A stretch of 64,000 nucleotides of DNA from Adenophora triphylla var. japonica. Taxonomy: Eukaryota > Streptophyta > Magnoliopsida > Asterales > Campanulaceae. This document shows, piece by piece, positions 44,538 through 55,706 of this stretch. The stretch's first letter is position 1. Every line of letters starts with the position of its first letter. A model generated the notes under the pieces. The model did no database searches. It was given only the letters and a program-made list of their open reading frames with translations, and had not been told where the DNA came from. Where the stretch lies: positions 62,001-126,000 of the forward strand of contig JAFEMH010001488.1 of NCBI GenBank assembly GCA_022495995.1. The letters run 5' to 3'. Position numbers and translations under genes: made by a program.

Positions 44538-45285
44538 TGTTGGTGATTTTAGTGTCATCAACTTGTTTTATTGTAATGATGATTTACTAGAGATCAATGT
44601 GATTCGTATTAGACTCGAATACGAGTAAGGGAAAGTGTGGAGTACACACTCGTTTGAGCTAAAACGAAGTCAACCTCGATAAAGAAGTAAAAGTTAAAGG
44701 GTAGCACATTTTGCTGATGTGCTCGGCCGAGCAGAGTCCTTGACTCGGCCGAGCAGAGCATAGCAGATTGTCCAAGTTTCTGAACAGCCTTGCTCGGCCG
44801 AGGCATATGCCTTGCTCGGCCGAGCAAGATGGCAGCACGGCCGTGCAGTTCAAATGACACGGCCGTGCAGCTGGGCAAATTGTCATGGGACATCTTTGCT
44901 CGGCCGAGCGAGTCCCTTGACTCGGCCGAGCAGTTCCTGAACAGGTGCCTTTTCAAAATGAAGAGACACATTGCTTGGCTAAAGTCATGTCTTTTGATTG
45001 TACCCTTTAACTAATACCTCTCCATCTGTATATATACAGGAATTGATCTCAGTTGTACATATATGAAAAACACAAGTGATACAACAATAACGAAAGCAAT
45101 CAATTCTCACAGTTTAGATTTGTTCTCTTTGCCTAGAAACAAATTGAGTGATTGTCTTATCCCAATAAGGATTTCGTGTAACCCAGGCATTAAGGGTCGA
45201 AATACTTTATTCGAAAAGTGGATTATACACGATTCAATCACATATCCGGTCTTAGTATCAAGATCGAGACCCTATTTCCCCTACA
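44538..45285 (+). repeat. Copia-2 3' LTR
   Basis: 748 bp, followed directly by the gatta duplication. Its palindrome block (44720-44932) is cleaner than that of the 5' LTR. Confidence 0.95.
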
Positions 45286-45290
45286 GATTA

Positions 45291-46342
45291 TAGATGAGAA
45301 CCTGCAAATTTTAAATGAGAAATTTCAACTGCAATTTTAAGTATTGGCTCCCTACATATCTTGTCCTATTAACTTTATATTGATATGTTCAATTTCTATG
45401 GGCATGTTTATATTTAAAAAATATTAAAGTTGCTCTTTTTATGTACTCTTTATAAATTAAAATAAGCAGTATAAAAGAAATTTTGAAATCAACTAACAGG
45501 AAAAAATTGGTCATTCATTTGCTAGGTTAACTTGGATTATATTAGTTAGTTGTGTGGCAATGTAGAATATTTTGAAGCTTTGGTGGTCTATGTGAATGAT
45601 AAGACAAAGTTAAGTGGCAAGGTTGAATATTTTGTAACTTGGGTGGCTTATATGAATAATGTTCTAAAGTCTCATTTTTTACTTTTAGAGACAACTCAAT
45701 ATAACTTTAACCATAATTTTATAATTTTACGAAATTTTTTTTTTCTACGCAATTCTAAAAATTGTTATTGATTCATCATACTATCAATAACAATTTTTAG
45801 AATTTCATTGGAATAATTAGGTTTTCATAAATTATTGTCAAATTTCAATTAAGTTAATTATAAAAGTCAAAATAAGACAAACTTTTCGAGACAAAGGAAA
45901 TATGAGGTAGGCTCAACAACTAAGCATCCACCTGTGTAGAAAATCAAGAAAAATTAAATGTTTACATGAGCAATTAAATTAGTGATCGAAAACCTCTCAA
46001 GCGGTCGCTCCCTGGCACTGCTGCGGCTAGATGTCTGATTGTTTCCACATTTTCTCTTTTTTGAATCAATAGCTGATTAATTAGATTGGGGTGGGTTTCA
46101 CATTTACCAAATTAATCAAGGTCTTCAACTTAACTGATTAACAAGGGATGTGGTCATGGACCATTCGTAAGTGAACTTTGGGTTAATTTTTGAAAGTCAG
46201 CACTATATCTAGAAAAATAGAGAAAACAACTACAGACCTATGAGGGTTAATCAGAACACATTCGACAGTAAAGGTGCACCAAAGTGCAAAAAGAGAACCC
46301 TGTTATAAACATCAAGGCACACAATGAAACAAGAAAATAATA
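45291..46342. other. Non-coding spacer with MITE relic
   Basis: No supported gene. Around 45660-45910 a degraded Stowaway-like relic is suggested by a perfect central hairpin (45751-45772 and 45783-45804) and by AAAAGTCAAAATAAGACAAA wording also seen at the end of the next MITE. Confidence 0.55.
45751..45804. repeat. Perfect 22-bp inverted repeat
   Basis: Arms AATTCTAAAAATTGTTATTGAT style (45751-45772) and its exact complement (45783-45804) around a 10-bp loop. A diverged form of the same hairpin is in the centre of the Stowaway at 46343-46604. Confidence 0.92.
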
Positions 46343-46604
46343 CTCCCTCCCGTCACATTTTTGTTTGACCACATTTGACTTTTAGTAGTCAATACAAATA
46401 AATTTTGATCGATTATTAATGGCCATCTAATCATCTTAATGAAATTCTAACAATTGCTATTAATAGATCACTTAGTGATATATCAAAAACAATTTTTAGA
46501 ATTTCACTAAAATTATTAAACTGACAATATATTTTTGTAAAATTTCACTTGTATTGACCATCAAAAGTCGAATGTGACCAAACAAAATGAGACAAAAGAT
46601 GAAG
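46343..46604. mobile_element. Stowaway MITE
   Basis: Starts CTCCCTCCCGTCACATTTTT and has a diverged inverted end, AAATGAGACAAAAGATGAAG, with TA at 46341-46342 and 46605-46606. Sub-terminal GACCACATTTGACTTTTAGT pairs with the right arm. Confidence 0.85.
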
Positions 46605-46849
46605 TATGTAGTTTGTAACACAAAACTACTCCCACAAAAAGACAGGTATGCTGCTGGTTTAATTCTCACATGAGAAAAGCATGGTTTTAAGTTCATAAAC
46701 TACATATATACCATGTATGCTTCTAGTTTAATTTCCTCCCACAGTTGCAATGGTTTCAATAAGCATTCAACTATTGAAATTTTTTTTCAACACCTCCATT
46801 GCACTTGGTCTAATGTGTTCATGAATATTATTGTTGTTCACATATCTTA

Positions 46850-47061
46850 CTCCCTATGTACAAAATAAATGACCATTTTGAATTTAGTGGTTATTTTGAA
46901 AAGGTTGATTTTTAGTAGCAAAAGTTCATAAATATTATTGTTGTTCACTTTTAAATTTTTAATTTTGCAAATATGTAACGAACTAAAAAAAATGATAAAA
47001 AATCATTTAGGAAAAGGTTTTTGAAGAAGTTTCAAAAGATTTTGGTTTGGCGTAGAGGGAG
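46850..47061. mobile_element. Stowaway MITE, diverged
   Basis: Starts CTCCCTATGTACAAAATAAA and ends TTTGGCGTAGAGGGAG, with TA at 46848-46849 and 47062-47063. About 212 bp. Confidence 0.78.
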
Positions 47062-47179
47062 TACTACTATAAGCCATATTTCCATATACTGATGCTAGAT
47101 CAAAGAAATTGAAGTGCCAGTTTAGGCTGTTGGAGTGCTACAACCGTATATGGACAAACATTATTCTCTTAGTATCTAG

Positions 47180-47781
47180 CATAGTTATAAATACCGTCCC
47201 GGTCAACGCACCGGTTTTGTCATTGGGACGGGACGTACCGGTACCGGAATGCACCGGTGCACCGTACCGGGTTTACCGCACTTTTTCTGTATTTTTTCAC
47301 TAATTATATCCCTAGTATATGTTAACAAAAATATAACAAAAACATAACACTTTTTCTGGTACAAAGTAACTCATTAATAATTAAACTATAAGAATGTTAG
47401 CTATTATCATGTTTTTACACCAAGTAATAGTAATTTTAAGAAAGAAATGAAAAAAAATTGATTTTTTTTCATTATTTTCAATTTTCATGAATTTCTGGAG
47501 AAAAAAATTGATTTTTTTTTCATTCTTTTCATGGATTTCTGGTACAATTGTTAAAATGACATAAAAAAATTGATTTTTTTTCATTCTAAAAAAAAATTGC
47601 GTCCCAGCCGGGATATCCATCTCGGTCGGTTCGGTCCGGTACGGGGCGGTTCGGCCGGTTCGGTCCGGTACAGAGCGGTTTTTAGACTGGGACGGAATAC
47701 AACCTGTTCTGCACCGTTTTTTCACTGGGACGGGACGTACCGACCGGGACGGACCGGTACGGGACGGGATTTATAACTATG
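47180..47781. mobile_element. hAT-type non-autonomous element, 602 bp
   Basis: Termini CATAGTTATAAATACCGTCC and inverted GGGACGGGATTTATAACTATG, flanked by the perfect 8-bp duplication gtatctag (47172-47179 and 47782-47789). Sub-terminal parts are rich in ACCGG and CCGGT words; the middle has three copies of an AAAAATTGATTTTTTTTCATT-like unit. No coding capacity. Confidence 0.92.
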
Positions 47782-47789
47782 GTATCTAG

Positions 47790-49192
47790 ACAATGAAGCT
47801 TAGAACTTACGAGAAAACTGAACATAAAAGTTATCGACAAAAGCTCAAGTCCTCAGTCTAATATTGACGCTACCAAAAATCGAGCTCGATTGACTACACC
47901 GAAATGTTGACTCTACGGAGGATTATCTGGCTAGATTGTCCACCTCAGACCTGTAAAATGGACATTGTGAACTAAGTCGGAGGCTTCTTCGGCTAAAGCC
48001 TCTCGACGGTGAGAGTAAGTATCTGATGTATGAAAAAAGCTCAAACTGAATTGAAAGAGCTTGAGGTTAGGAAAAATGACTTACTTGACCTCCAATATGA
48101 ATGTTGTATGTATAGTCTCATAAAGTGTTATGATGTCATCGATGTTATCTTGTACGACATGACACGTGTCCTACTTTAGTTAGCCCCAACATACTTTATC
48201 CAACTCCACTACTTTTGTAGGTGGGATCATGGGACGACAAAAGAGAGATATTTGTATCTTGTCTTATTTGATGAATATCTTTGCGTGTCAGCTATGGTTT
48301 GTCCTTTATCGAGAACCGTTAGGAATGTTACATATGGATTAGGTGAGATGGTAAAGATTACCATCTCGCCAGGGTGGATGATTCTGCCATACATTGTCTT
48401 TGCTAGAAGGAAGTCTTATTTATGAAAGGAGGCAAGATCATCATTTCGCCAGAGTCAGTGATCTCGCTTCGCGTTCTTTTATCTCTTTTGTTTAGTTTGA
48501 ATAGGGCGAGATCACCATTTCGCCAGAGTCAGTGATCTCGCTCTTTAGCCTTCATTCACTTAGTAAATATGCTTCATTGGGATTCCCCTTGGTTCATTCA
48601 CGTGGTTGCCACATGTCGCTTGGGGAAAGGACTCCACTTTTACCTCCAACCTAGCGATTTGACTATTAGTTGGCTCTTCCACGTATGCCTCTACTTTGTT
48701 GTTGAGTCATACATGATCCCCACATTCTCTTGATAACTAGATTACTTTTTATTTGTGCATATCAGTAGCCCCTCAATTAATAACTGTGATCATTTATGGT
48801 TCTGTTGTGAATTTCATTTCGCCTTTGCGTTAAGTCACCTGACTTGCATATGTACTTGAATTCGCCAAATGGTTTCAATGAGCGAGTTGGATCTCGTGCT
48901 TTCATCTTGGACTGTCTCTTTCTTTTTGACACGTGTTGAAAATTTGAACTGAAACAACCTTTAATGGGCCGTCATTTTCGTAATAAATGACCACGTTTCT
49001 TGATAACTGTAACAACAGTTTTAATTTTATATTTTAATGACGGTTTTTTTGGCTCCCCGAAACCGTAATGATGGGACGGTTAAAAGGTGTTTTTTCACAT
49101 TCTGACCCTTCACATCAGAGGGTGTATAAAAAGGAGAGGCTCACCACTTCACTTTCACTTTTCACTTTTCACTTTTCACCTCACCCTCCCTT
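47790..49192 (+). other. 5' region of a gypsy-type element (inferred)
   Basis: No credible ORF. It contains inverted repeats such as GAGATGGTAA...TTACCATCTC (48345-48367), two GCGAGATCA/GTGATCTCGC blocks near 48430-48541, and a likely promoter at 49125. It may be the leader or LTR of the element encoding the ORF at 50218, but no second LTR was found. Confidence 0.4.
49125..49180 (+). promoter_or_regulatory. TATA box and CTTTTCA repeats
   Basis: TATAAAAAGG at 49125-49134, followed by direct repeats of TTTCACTTTTCAC. It has the look of a core promoter about 1.1 kb before the ORF at 50218, with an hAT element now between them. Confidence 0.5.
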
Positions 49193-49695
49193 CAGGGCCG
49201 GCTAATAGGGTGTGCGGGGTGAGCGGTCGCTCCGGGCCTCAAATTTTGAAGGGCTCCAAATTTTTTGAATTATATTACTACTTTCGTTTCAAAATAAGTG
49301 TAAAAAGAAAAAAAAATTGATTAAGAGTAAATTTGAAAAAAATTACATTCATTTTGGAACGGAGGAGTAGTATTGTATTTGTATGTTGTATATGCGACTT
49401 TAATTCAATTGGGTAATAAGGTTGTATTTGAAATCTACAATTTTATTTTTTCAACAAACCTAAATAATATTTTACTCAAAAAAAAAAATCAAAATCTAAT
49501 TTGTTTTAAATTATTTATATCAACAACTCCGTACGTTTAGTCATCTTTCTTTCATTATTCTCCATAACTTTTGGCAGCCACACCACCATGAAACACGATT
49601 AAAAAAAATTGACGAGCACTATTATTTTTGTAGTTATATTTAGGGCCTAAGTTTTACTTTCGAACAGGGCCCCTAAAATATCAGGACCGCCCCTG
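49193..49695. mobile_element. hAT-type non-autonomous element, 503 bp
   Basis: Termini CAGGGCCGGCTAATAGGG and inverted ATCAGGACCGCCCCTG, flanked by the perfect duplication cctccctt (49185-49192 and 49696-49703). The CAGGG(C/G)CGG ends are common for plant hAT derivatives. A small Stowaway is nested in it. Confidence 0.93.
49278..49367. mobile_element. Miniature Stowaway nested in hAT element
   Basis: CTACTTTCGTTTCAAAATAA at the left and the inverted CATTTTGGAACGGAGGAG at the right, with TA at 49276-49277 and 49368-49369. Only 90 bp, mostly terminal repeat. Confidence 0.75.
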
Positions 49696-50217
49696 CCTCC
49701 CTTCTTCTTCACCGGCGAACGGATAGACCAACTACGACGAAGGCTAAACCTCCTAATCAAACATATTTTCCTCTGTTTTACACCAATCAAACCCTTCCTA
49801 ACTTGAATCCGAGCTTTAGGTGTGAGATTTTAGGTGGTTTTGAACATTCATTTGAAGGTTAGTCTTGAATTTTCGTTTTTCCACCATTTTTTCCGGCGAG
49901 CTATAGCCGAAAACTTCTTGGGTACATTTTTTTCTTGATTTTCAGGTAATATTCTTTCTCTTTTCTTTCTTTCGTAGTTTTAAACTCCTTGTATGGACAT
50001 GGCCCGTACAAAACAATGTGCTAGGGATACTAAATATGGGCAGTGTAAAGAATCAAAAGGTTTTTATAAGCGGGGGAGGGGTAACTGGATTAGACTAACC
50101 ATTGTTGAGTTAAAATACTTTATTAATTGCTGAGGGGATTGGAACAGTGGTATTGGACTCTTTAAAATTCAAGGGCCCACACATCTCCCATCCTCTCATG
50201 TCATCATGTTATGATTT
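49696..50217 (+). other. Non-coding leader before gypsy-type ORF
   Basis: Pyrimidine-rich, with a TTTTCAG acceptor-like site near 49945. No ORF of note. Confidence 0.45.
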
Positions 50218-51183
50218 TTGGATAGGGAGACTTTTTGTAAACACATTTGTAAGGAGGCGGGTTGCCCTTTGGGTCCAGAGAGCTCTAGCTTAAGTGTTAG
50301 CGAAGAGCGAGCTGAAAGTGAGGAGCCTGATGACACGGATGAGGATTATCGGGTTGTAAATGATGTTAACACTGTTTTTTACAAACATATTCAAGCCGGC
50401 GAAGGCGAGATGCAAGGCCAGGGCTCAAGCAGGGCAAGCAGTTCGCATTCGGTTGCGCGAGATCCTGAGGCGAGGAGCATCTCGCAATCTTTTGATTGGA
50501 CAAAGTTCTATACCAAACACTCCATTGACCCTACTTCATACCATCTCACCCATCATGGCTCTCTGGACTTAAATGAAATGAGAAAACGCTAGGATGTCGT
50601 TATAGCTTATCCTTCTCAATTCAAATTTGGATTGCGACTTCCTTTAGACCCATTCATTTGTTATTTCCTTAGTGAGATGTATGCCTCTGTTATGGATCTT
50701 CATCCCAACGCCATTAGGATTCTTTCCTGAGTCATTGCGGTTTGTAGAGGACAACGCCATAAGCCTACCATGCCTCTTCTTAGGGAATATTTTGATGTAA
50801 TAAAAGTCCATTCCGCTGATGATCATAAAGTCACCTTTAAGACCGGCCTGAACAATAAGTTTTTTACCACAGAGCCCAATAAAATTCATCATTTATATGA
50901 CAACCCCATTGCCATAACCTCAAGTCGTGGGTGGCACCATCCTGTTGCTTTATCTCCTTTAATCACTCATCTTGGGACCAAATCGCATTTAAGTCCTAAT
51001 GAGCAACAGGCCAAGGTTGATTTCGCTAGAACCTTGTCTAGGTTTGGTAGTAAGTGTTTGTTTTCTTGGAGGCTAATCCTGCGCGATGAGGATATCTTGA
51101 GGCAAGTTGGGATCTCGCCTAGCTTAGTTGGCGGAGTGGCCCCTATAATTCCTTTTGGTTATCCTGTCTCTTTTGATGGCTAG
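50218..51183 (+). pseudogene. Gypsy-type (Transposase_28-like) ORF with two stops
   Basis: One frame of about 322 codons interrupted by TAG (50590-50592) and TGA (50728-50730). It opens with an acidic, Ser-rich segment (SSLSVSEERAESEEPDDTDE), then HIQAGEGEMQGQGSS. The middle reads YPSQFKFGLRLPLDPFICYF and SEMYASVMDLHPNAIRILS, then VIAVCRG, matching the usual LPLHPFI..FL...LHPNAWR pattern of the PF04195 domain. It goes on with REYFDVIKV and NKFFTTEPN, then RLILRDEDILRQVGISP. Both stops fit CAG to TAG and CGA to TGA decay. This domain occurs in uncharacterised ORFs of plant gypsy elements; no biochemical role is known to me. The antisense ORF at 21305-21802 belongs to the same domain family. 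Confidence 0.72.
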
Positions 51184-51564
51184 GTGGTTCATGATAATGG
51201 TGTGTTCATCCAACTGTGTCCCTTGCCAGGCGACGTGAATGTTTTTGCCTCCATTCATATATGCTTATTTTGGGTGTTGTGGTGGTGGTGAGGTGGTCTT
51301 TAGGCAATTGGTTAGTGGTGGGGTTTATGGTGGTGTTGGATTGTTGATGTTCGAGATGGTGGTGTTAGTGATGATTAAAGGGGTAATAGATCCATTGATT
51401 TTTTTTAACATGCAGGGACCTATTTGAATTATTATTTTTGTAAATTTCGTTAGTTTTGTTAAATTTTCTAGTGAAATGACAATTTTCCCCTTAATATATC
51501 ATTTGGCTTGCATATGACGTACATTTCGTTTGAAGAAAAAAATTGTTATTTCTTTCACCACATT
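51184..51564. other. Non-coding, GT-rich stretch
   Basis: Contains a TGGTGGTG-rich part near 51280-51350 (a G-rich strand), then AT-rich sequence up to the LTR at 51565. The small ORF here is low-complexity. Confidence 0.5.
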
Positions 51565-52884
51565 TGTAAGTACCCCAATCTGGATCGCTCTCCATCCCAG
51601 CATACGACAAAACCAGAGGCAAACTTCCGGAGGTCATAACTCCTTCATACGAACTCCGATTGAGACGTGCCATATATGGTTGGAAAGCTCTCGACGAGAG
51701 CTAGCTTGCCATCACATTCACAAGAGCATGGAAAGTCCGTACGGACCTCTTTGCATGCCAAAAGGTCCGTACGGACCTCTTTGCACCAGACATAATCATT
51801 ACGAAAATCCCCTTAAAGTCCACGAGATTCCCTCAAATCCCGGAAATCCATCATTACCTAAGAGGTCCGTACGGACCTCTTTGCAGTTTTCCACTACTAT
51901 AAATAGAGGGCTTCCCCTCCTCATTTTTTCACACCTCCCACTTCTCTCTTCCTCCACTAAGCCTTGGCTCCCCTTCTAAGACCTTTCGAGGCATTCCCGG
52001 CCCCTTCGGATCCTTCCGAGGCCTTCCGAGCCCCCTCGAGGTGCTCAGAAGCCTCTCCGAGCGCTCCCGAGACGCTCCCGCGCTGCCGAGGCACTCTCGA
52101 GGTACTCTGAGGCCCCTCGTGGTACTCAGAGGCCTTGCACAGTCTTTCCCACGGTGTCCGGCTCTTTCAGGAGTCAAACCGGCGATCCCAAACCTTGCCG
52201 AACCTCTGCCCGAATCCAACCAACGATTCCAACGCACGCCGAACCTACTGCCCGATCCCGACGATCCCCACGCACGCCGAACCTCTGCGCCCACGTAGCC
52301 TACGGTTTCAACTCACGCCGAAACTACTGTCCGCGGACAACCGGCATCCCGAAGCAATCCAGGAACGCTACTCCGACCTCAAACACTATTCCCTGCGGAA
52401 GACAGGACACGAACCAACATTGGTAAGGCTTCCTTCCTATTCTATTTCAATACATTTCAATACAATGTAGACATCCGATCTGACATGCATTTTTAAAAGC
52501 ACACACACACACACAACTTTTTAAAGGATATTAGGGGTATCAGAAAGACTCGTTTTACGAGGCGACTCGGAGTGAGCTCTAATATTCTAATATTCTCTTC
52601 CCGAGGAGTCATCGACCTCCGAACTCAAAATCTCATCACACAAAAACGAGTTTAAAATTTATCTTTAAGCGATGCCCTTTTCAATGTTTTGGGCTTAATA
52701 AAAACGGCGTGGCGACTCTACAAAATGCGAAAGCAAAACGGCGAGACACCTCCTCACGCAACGCTAAACGGAATAAGCCGGATCTTAGGGCGCGATTGTC
52801 TTGCCTCTCGGATCCGGGCGACTTCCCGAACGGCGACGAATGCGAGATGCGGGGCTCCGCGCGAGCCGGATCCGGGTAATTTCG
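51565..52884 (+). repeat. 5' LTR of large gag-only element
   Basis: About 1,320 bp. Contains a palindrome cluster and TATA box, an AATAAA signal (52697) followed by a TGGCGACTCTAC box (52709), and CA repeats near 52500. Overlapping ORFs in all frames (51929-52470) recur in the other LTR and reflect GC-rich, stop-poor sequence rather than genes. Confidence 0.88.
51735..51905 (+). promoter_or_regulatory. CGNNCG palindromes and TATA box
   Basis: GTCCGTACGGAC (51735-51746), AGGTCCGTACGGACCT (51763-51778) and AGAGGTCCGTACGGACCTCT (51861-51880), each followed by CTTTGCA. TATAAATA at 51898-51905 lies only 18 bp after the last palindrome. The 3' LTR has the same at 61839-62008. Confidence 0.9.
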
Positions 52885-52885
52885 G

Positions 52886-52906
52886 TTGGCGACTCTCTTT
52901 GGGGAC
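52886..52906 (+). other. Primer binding site
   Basis: TTGGCGACTCTCTTTGGGGAC just after the LTR; like the TGGCGACTCCGCTGGGGAC site of the 6345-14251 element. tRNA isotype not determined. Confidence 0.75.
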
Positions 52907-54213
52907 ACTTTGTTTTAAAAAAACTTTTAAACAAAACAAAAGATTTTTAAAAACGATGATGAGGGTCAAACTTTCATTTTACCCCTTCCTTTAAGCATTG
53001 TGTGTGTGTGCACGTGCTTCGTTTTATTTTACAAAAAAATAAAAATACAAAAAAATGCATCAATATACATCTGTGCATACATTTAAAATTCTTCAAAATT
53101 TTCTATTTTACTCGGAAAAAGAATTTTAGAGACCGCACACTACGCGCTTCTTTGCCTCGGTTACACCGCACTCTACTCACACTGCTTTGCCTCGGTTACA
53201 CCGCACACTATGCGCACCTTTGCCTCGGATACACCGCACACTACAACCCTTAACCCGGAGTGGTCTCGGTTGCGATCCGTTTGGTCTTCCTAGGCCTCTT
53301 GGGCGCGCGCGGGATCATTCAAACATCCCATCCTAGCCAGCGTCAACCACACGTTTGAGTCTTGAGTCACACTCTGTCCAAACTCGGTTGGTTTTTACCC
53401 GGTCAGGTGTCATACGGCTGGATACATATACCATGCCGGCCATTTTAAGTCAAGGCTCGGAACTCAAGATCCCTTGCGCAAGCAAAGCGATGAAAGGTCA
53501 TGCTAAAATCTTGACTGATCTTGATTTCGAAGCTACACCCAGACGATGTTCCGTCCGGATATACATCCATGCTCGCATGACACCATGTCATCACGCCTTT
53601 GATACGTCGGCCATGACGATATGACCCGGCCAACGCCTAACGTCACGGATCCCTTGCGCAAGCAAGCAAGAGAGGTCATGCCGAACTCTTGACCTGATCT
53701 TGACTTAGTGGCCGGCTCGGTTCTCTATTCACATTGCTAACGCATCAAAACGAACATGACAGGCTCGGTCCTTAGGTTCGATTTTTCTTTTAGGCCGGTG
53801 GAAACCGCTTGCACTATAGGACCCTCGCACAGGAGTCCACCCTGGGATGTCGAAATACGGGTGCAAAACGAGGGCTTATAGCCGCACGAGATGGTCTCAG
53901 ACCCGGGATCTAGCATAGTTGCGAAAAAGAAGAGCAATCTTTTCCAACCTACCTAGGACTCTGAGAAAACACGTTTTTTTAAGTAAATTAAAACAACAAA
54001 AAAAATAATAAATATAAAAGAAACGGAAACCGCATGCCACGTGAGCTTTCCCCCTTTTTATCCCGAGAGGCCATTCCTGTGTCTAAACCTTGCCCGTCCC
54101 CCCTCCAGCGAACCGAGAGTGGTTGAGAATACCGGGAGCCGCCTTTTCGATATTGAGGTCACAAGGTCCGATGACCCTTCCGGTTCAACGGTCCACACCG
54201 TCAGCTACTCCCC
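52907..54213 (+). other. Leader of large gag-only element
   Basis: 1.3 kb, non-coding. Holds three and a half units of a 33-35-bp repeat (53132-53245, TTTGCCTCGGTTACACCGCA) and two copies of a block around TCCCTTGCGCAAGCAA...GGTCATGC (about 53469 and 53650). Confidence 0.6.
53132..53245. repeat. 33-35-bp tandem repeat
   Basis: Units 53132-53164, 53165-53199, 53200-53232 and a partial at 53233, each with ACCGCAC and TTTGCCTCGG. Confidence 0.88.
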
Positions 54214-55706
54214 GTGACGGGATCAACGGATAACGGTGAGGGAAACGGAACCCCGCCCCCGGGAAATTTCCAAACAATGGAAGAAGTTTGGCAAGCTTTT
54301 AAGGCTCTCGAGAAACGCCAAGAAGTGCAGCAGGCTTGGATTGAATATGCCATGCGCCGTCGCGAACCGTCGTGGTTCCCCGACTTTGATGGGACCGTCG
54401 TTCTCATAGAAGACGGAGAAATATCGGCTCCCGGTCTCTCAAAGCTATCGGCGGAGTCCCTCCTTCACAAATCCACGGAAACCTAGCAATGCAAGGCAAC
54501 TCCCGCTCAGGCTCCATTCGAGCCTCGGTCAAACGGCTACGATTTTCCAACCTCGGCACACCTATGGGCCCGCTCCCTCAAATCCTAACACCTTTCAATA
54601 TCCCCTGAAATTCAATCCTAGGCCTCTGTATGAGTCCCGCGGCCACAACTTGAAATCCCAATGCTTACCAGGGACGGACACCCCGGGCGGATATCCAGGC
54701 ATTTCAAACCTTCCACCCATTTGGTGCCACTTGGGGCTAATGAAGCATTTCCCCAATTCCTAAACACAACCCTTAGTGGTCCAGGCAATTACGCCCCCAA
54801 TTTCAACAATCCGGGATATGGGTTGGTATACGCTCAGCTTGCCTCCCAAGACTCCCGAATGGCGATCCCATACTGCGATCCACCTCCATCTTCGGTCTCC
54901 GTCCCGGAAAACGGCGGCTGCCTGCACTGCGGCCCCATATGGCTTGGTTGGCGAGAACATGCAAAGGAGATACAACGGAAGAGTTTCCTTAAGCAAAAGG
55001 AAAAAGGTTACCAAACACCTCCAAACAAGAAGAAAGAGGTTACCGGAGCGAGTCCACTACATCCGAGACGGGCTCAAGTAAACCGCGATCAAGCACCCCA
55101 GAGGAACGACAATCCCCCTCGCATACCACGGTTCCGGCATTTTGATAACCTCGGGATGCCCTTGAGCCAAGTCCTCGAGACACTAGTAAAGAGGAACATT
55201 CTCAAACCCCTTGAGAATTTCCAACCAAAGACTTCATGAAGCCCAACATGGATATGAGCAAGCCTTTGCGCCTTCCACAACTACCCGGTCACACCACCGA
55301 CAATTGCTTCGTGCTAAAACAAGTGGTCAGGGCTAATCGAAGAGGGAAAGTTGGAACGCCCTGCGGTCCCATCACGGTTGGAAACCCTTTCCCTAGAAAT
55401 GACGGGGTAATCGGGGTGGAGAAGTCCTCTGCAAATTCCCGTGATGAATGGGGACGTGAAGACGGAACACAGGGCTTCCGCAATGAAGAATTCGAGAGAA
55501 AGAATCCAAGAACGGTTATTCCCCAACAATCCTTTCCAGAATCGGGGCACACCGAGGGATGGATCGAGCCTTCCCGAGAGATAAGGCGGTTCGAGACGGG
55601 TCGAGCAAGTGGCGGCATCAAAAACGGCGTGACTTTCACAAACGCGGACCCACGGCCCGGCAAGAAGAGACGGGACGAGAAGCTTGGACTAACCCCCGTC
55701 TCCTAG
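54214..55706 (+). pseudogene. Gag of large element, frameshifted
   Basis: Decayed gag in several frames. 54214-54486 starts MTGSTDNGEGNGTPPPGNFQ, then a helical EEVWQAFKALEKRQEV. Between 54487 and 54750 the sense shifts frame (NGYDFPTS, then FQYPLKFNPRPLYES). 54661-55239 contains FLNTTLSGPGNYAPNFNNPG, QKEKGYQTPPNKKKE and FRHFDNLGMPLSQVLETL, the last a typical motif before the gag zinc finger. In 55236-55706 LPGHTTDNCFVLKQVV gives the GHxTxxC half of the finger; its first Cys is lost. A basic segment follows. The Retrotrans_gag core itself is not visible, so part of gag may be deleted. Confidence 0.72.

Larger units (their letters stand above)
40118..45285 (+). mobile_element. Ty1/copia retrotransposon 2, integrase lost
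   Basis: LTRs of 747 and 748 bp start TGTTGGTGATTTTAG and end TTTCCCCTACA, with a perfect duplication gatta (40113-40117 and 45286-45290). Gag, the protease site, reverse transcriptase and RNase H are present; almost all of integrase is missing between about 42070 and 42440. Frameshifts elsewhere make it defective. Outside the palindrome block the LTRs differ at only a few sites, so the insertion is recent. Confidence 0.95.

Noticed and set aside
51929..52470. Several overlapping ORFs of 85-121 codons (repeated at 62140-62595)
   Set aside because: All frames are open in GC-rich LTR sequence and the ORFs change frame between LTR copies, so no protein is conserved.
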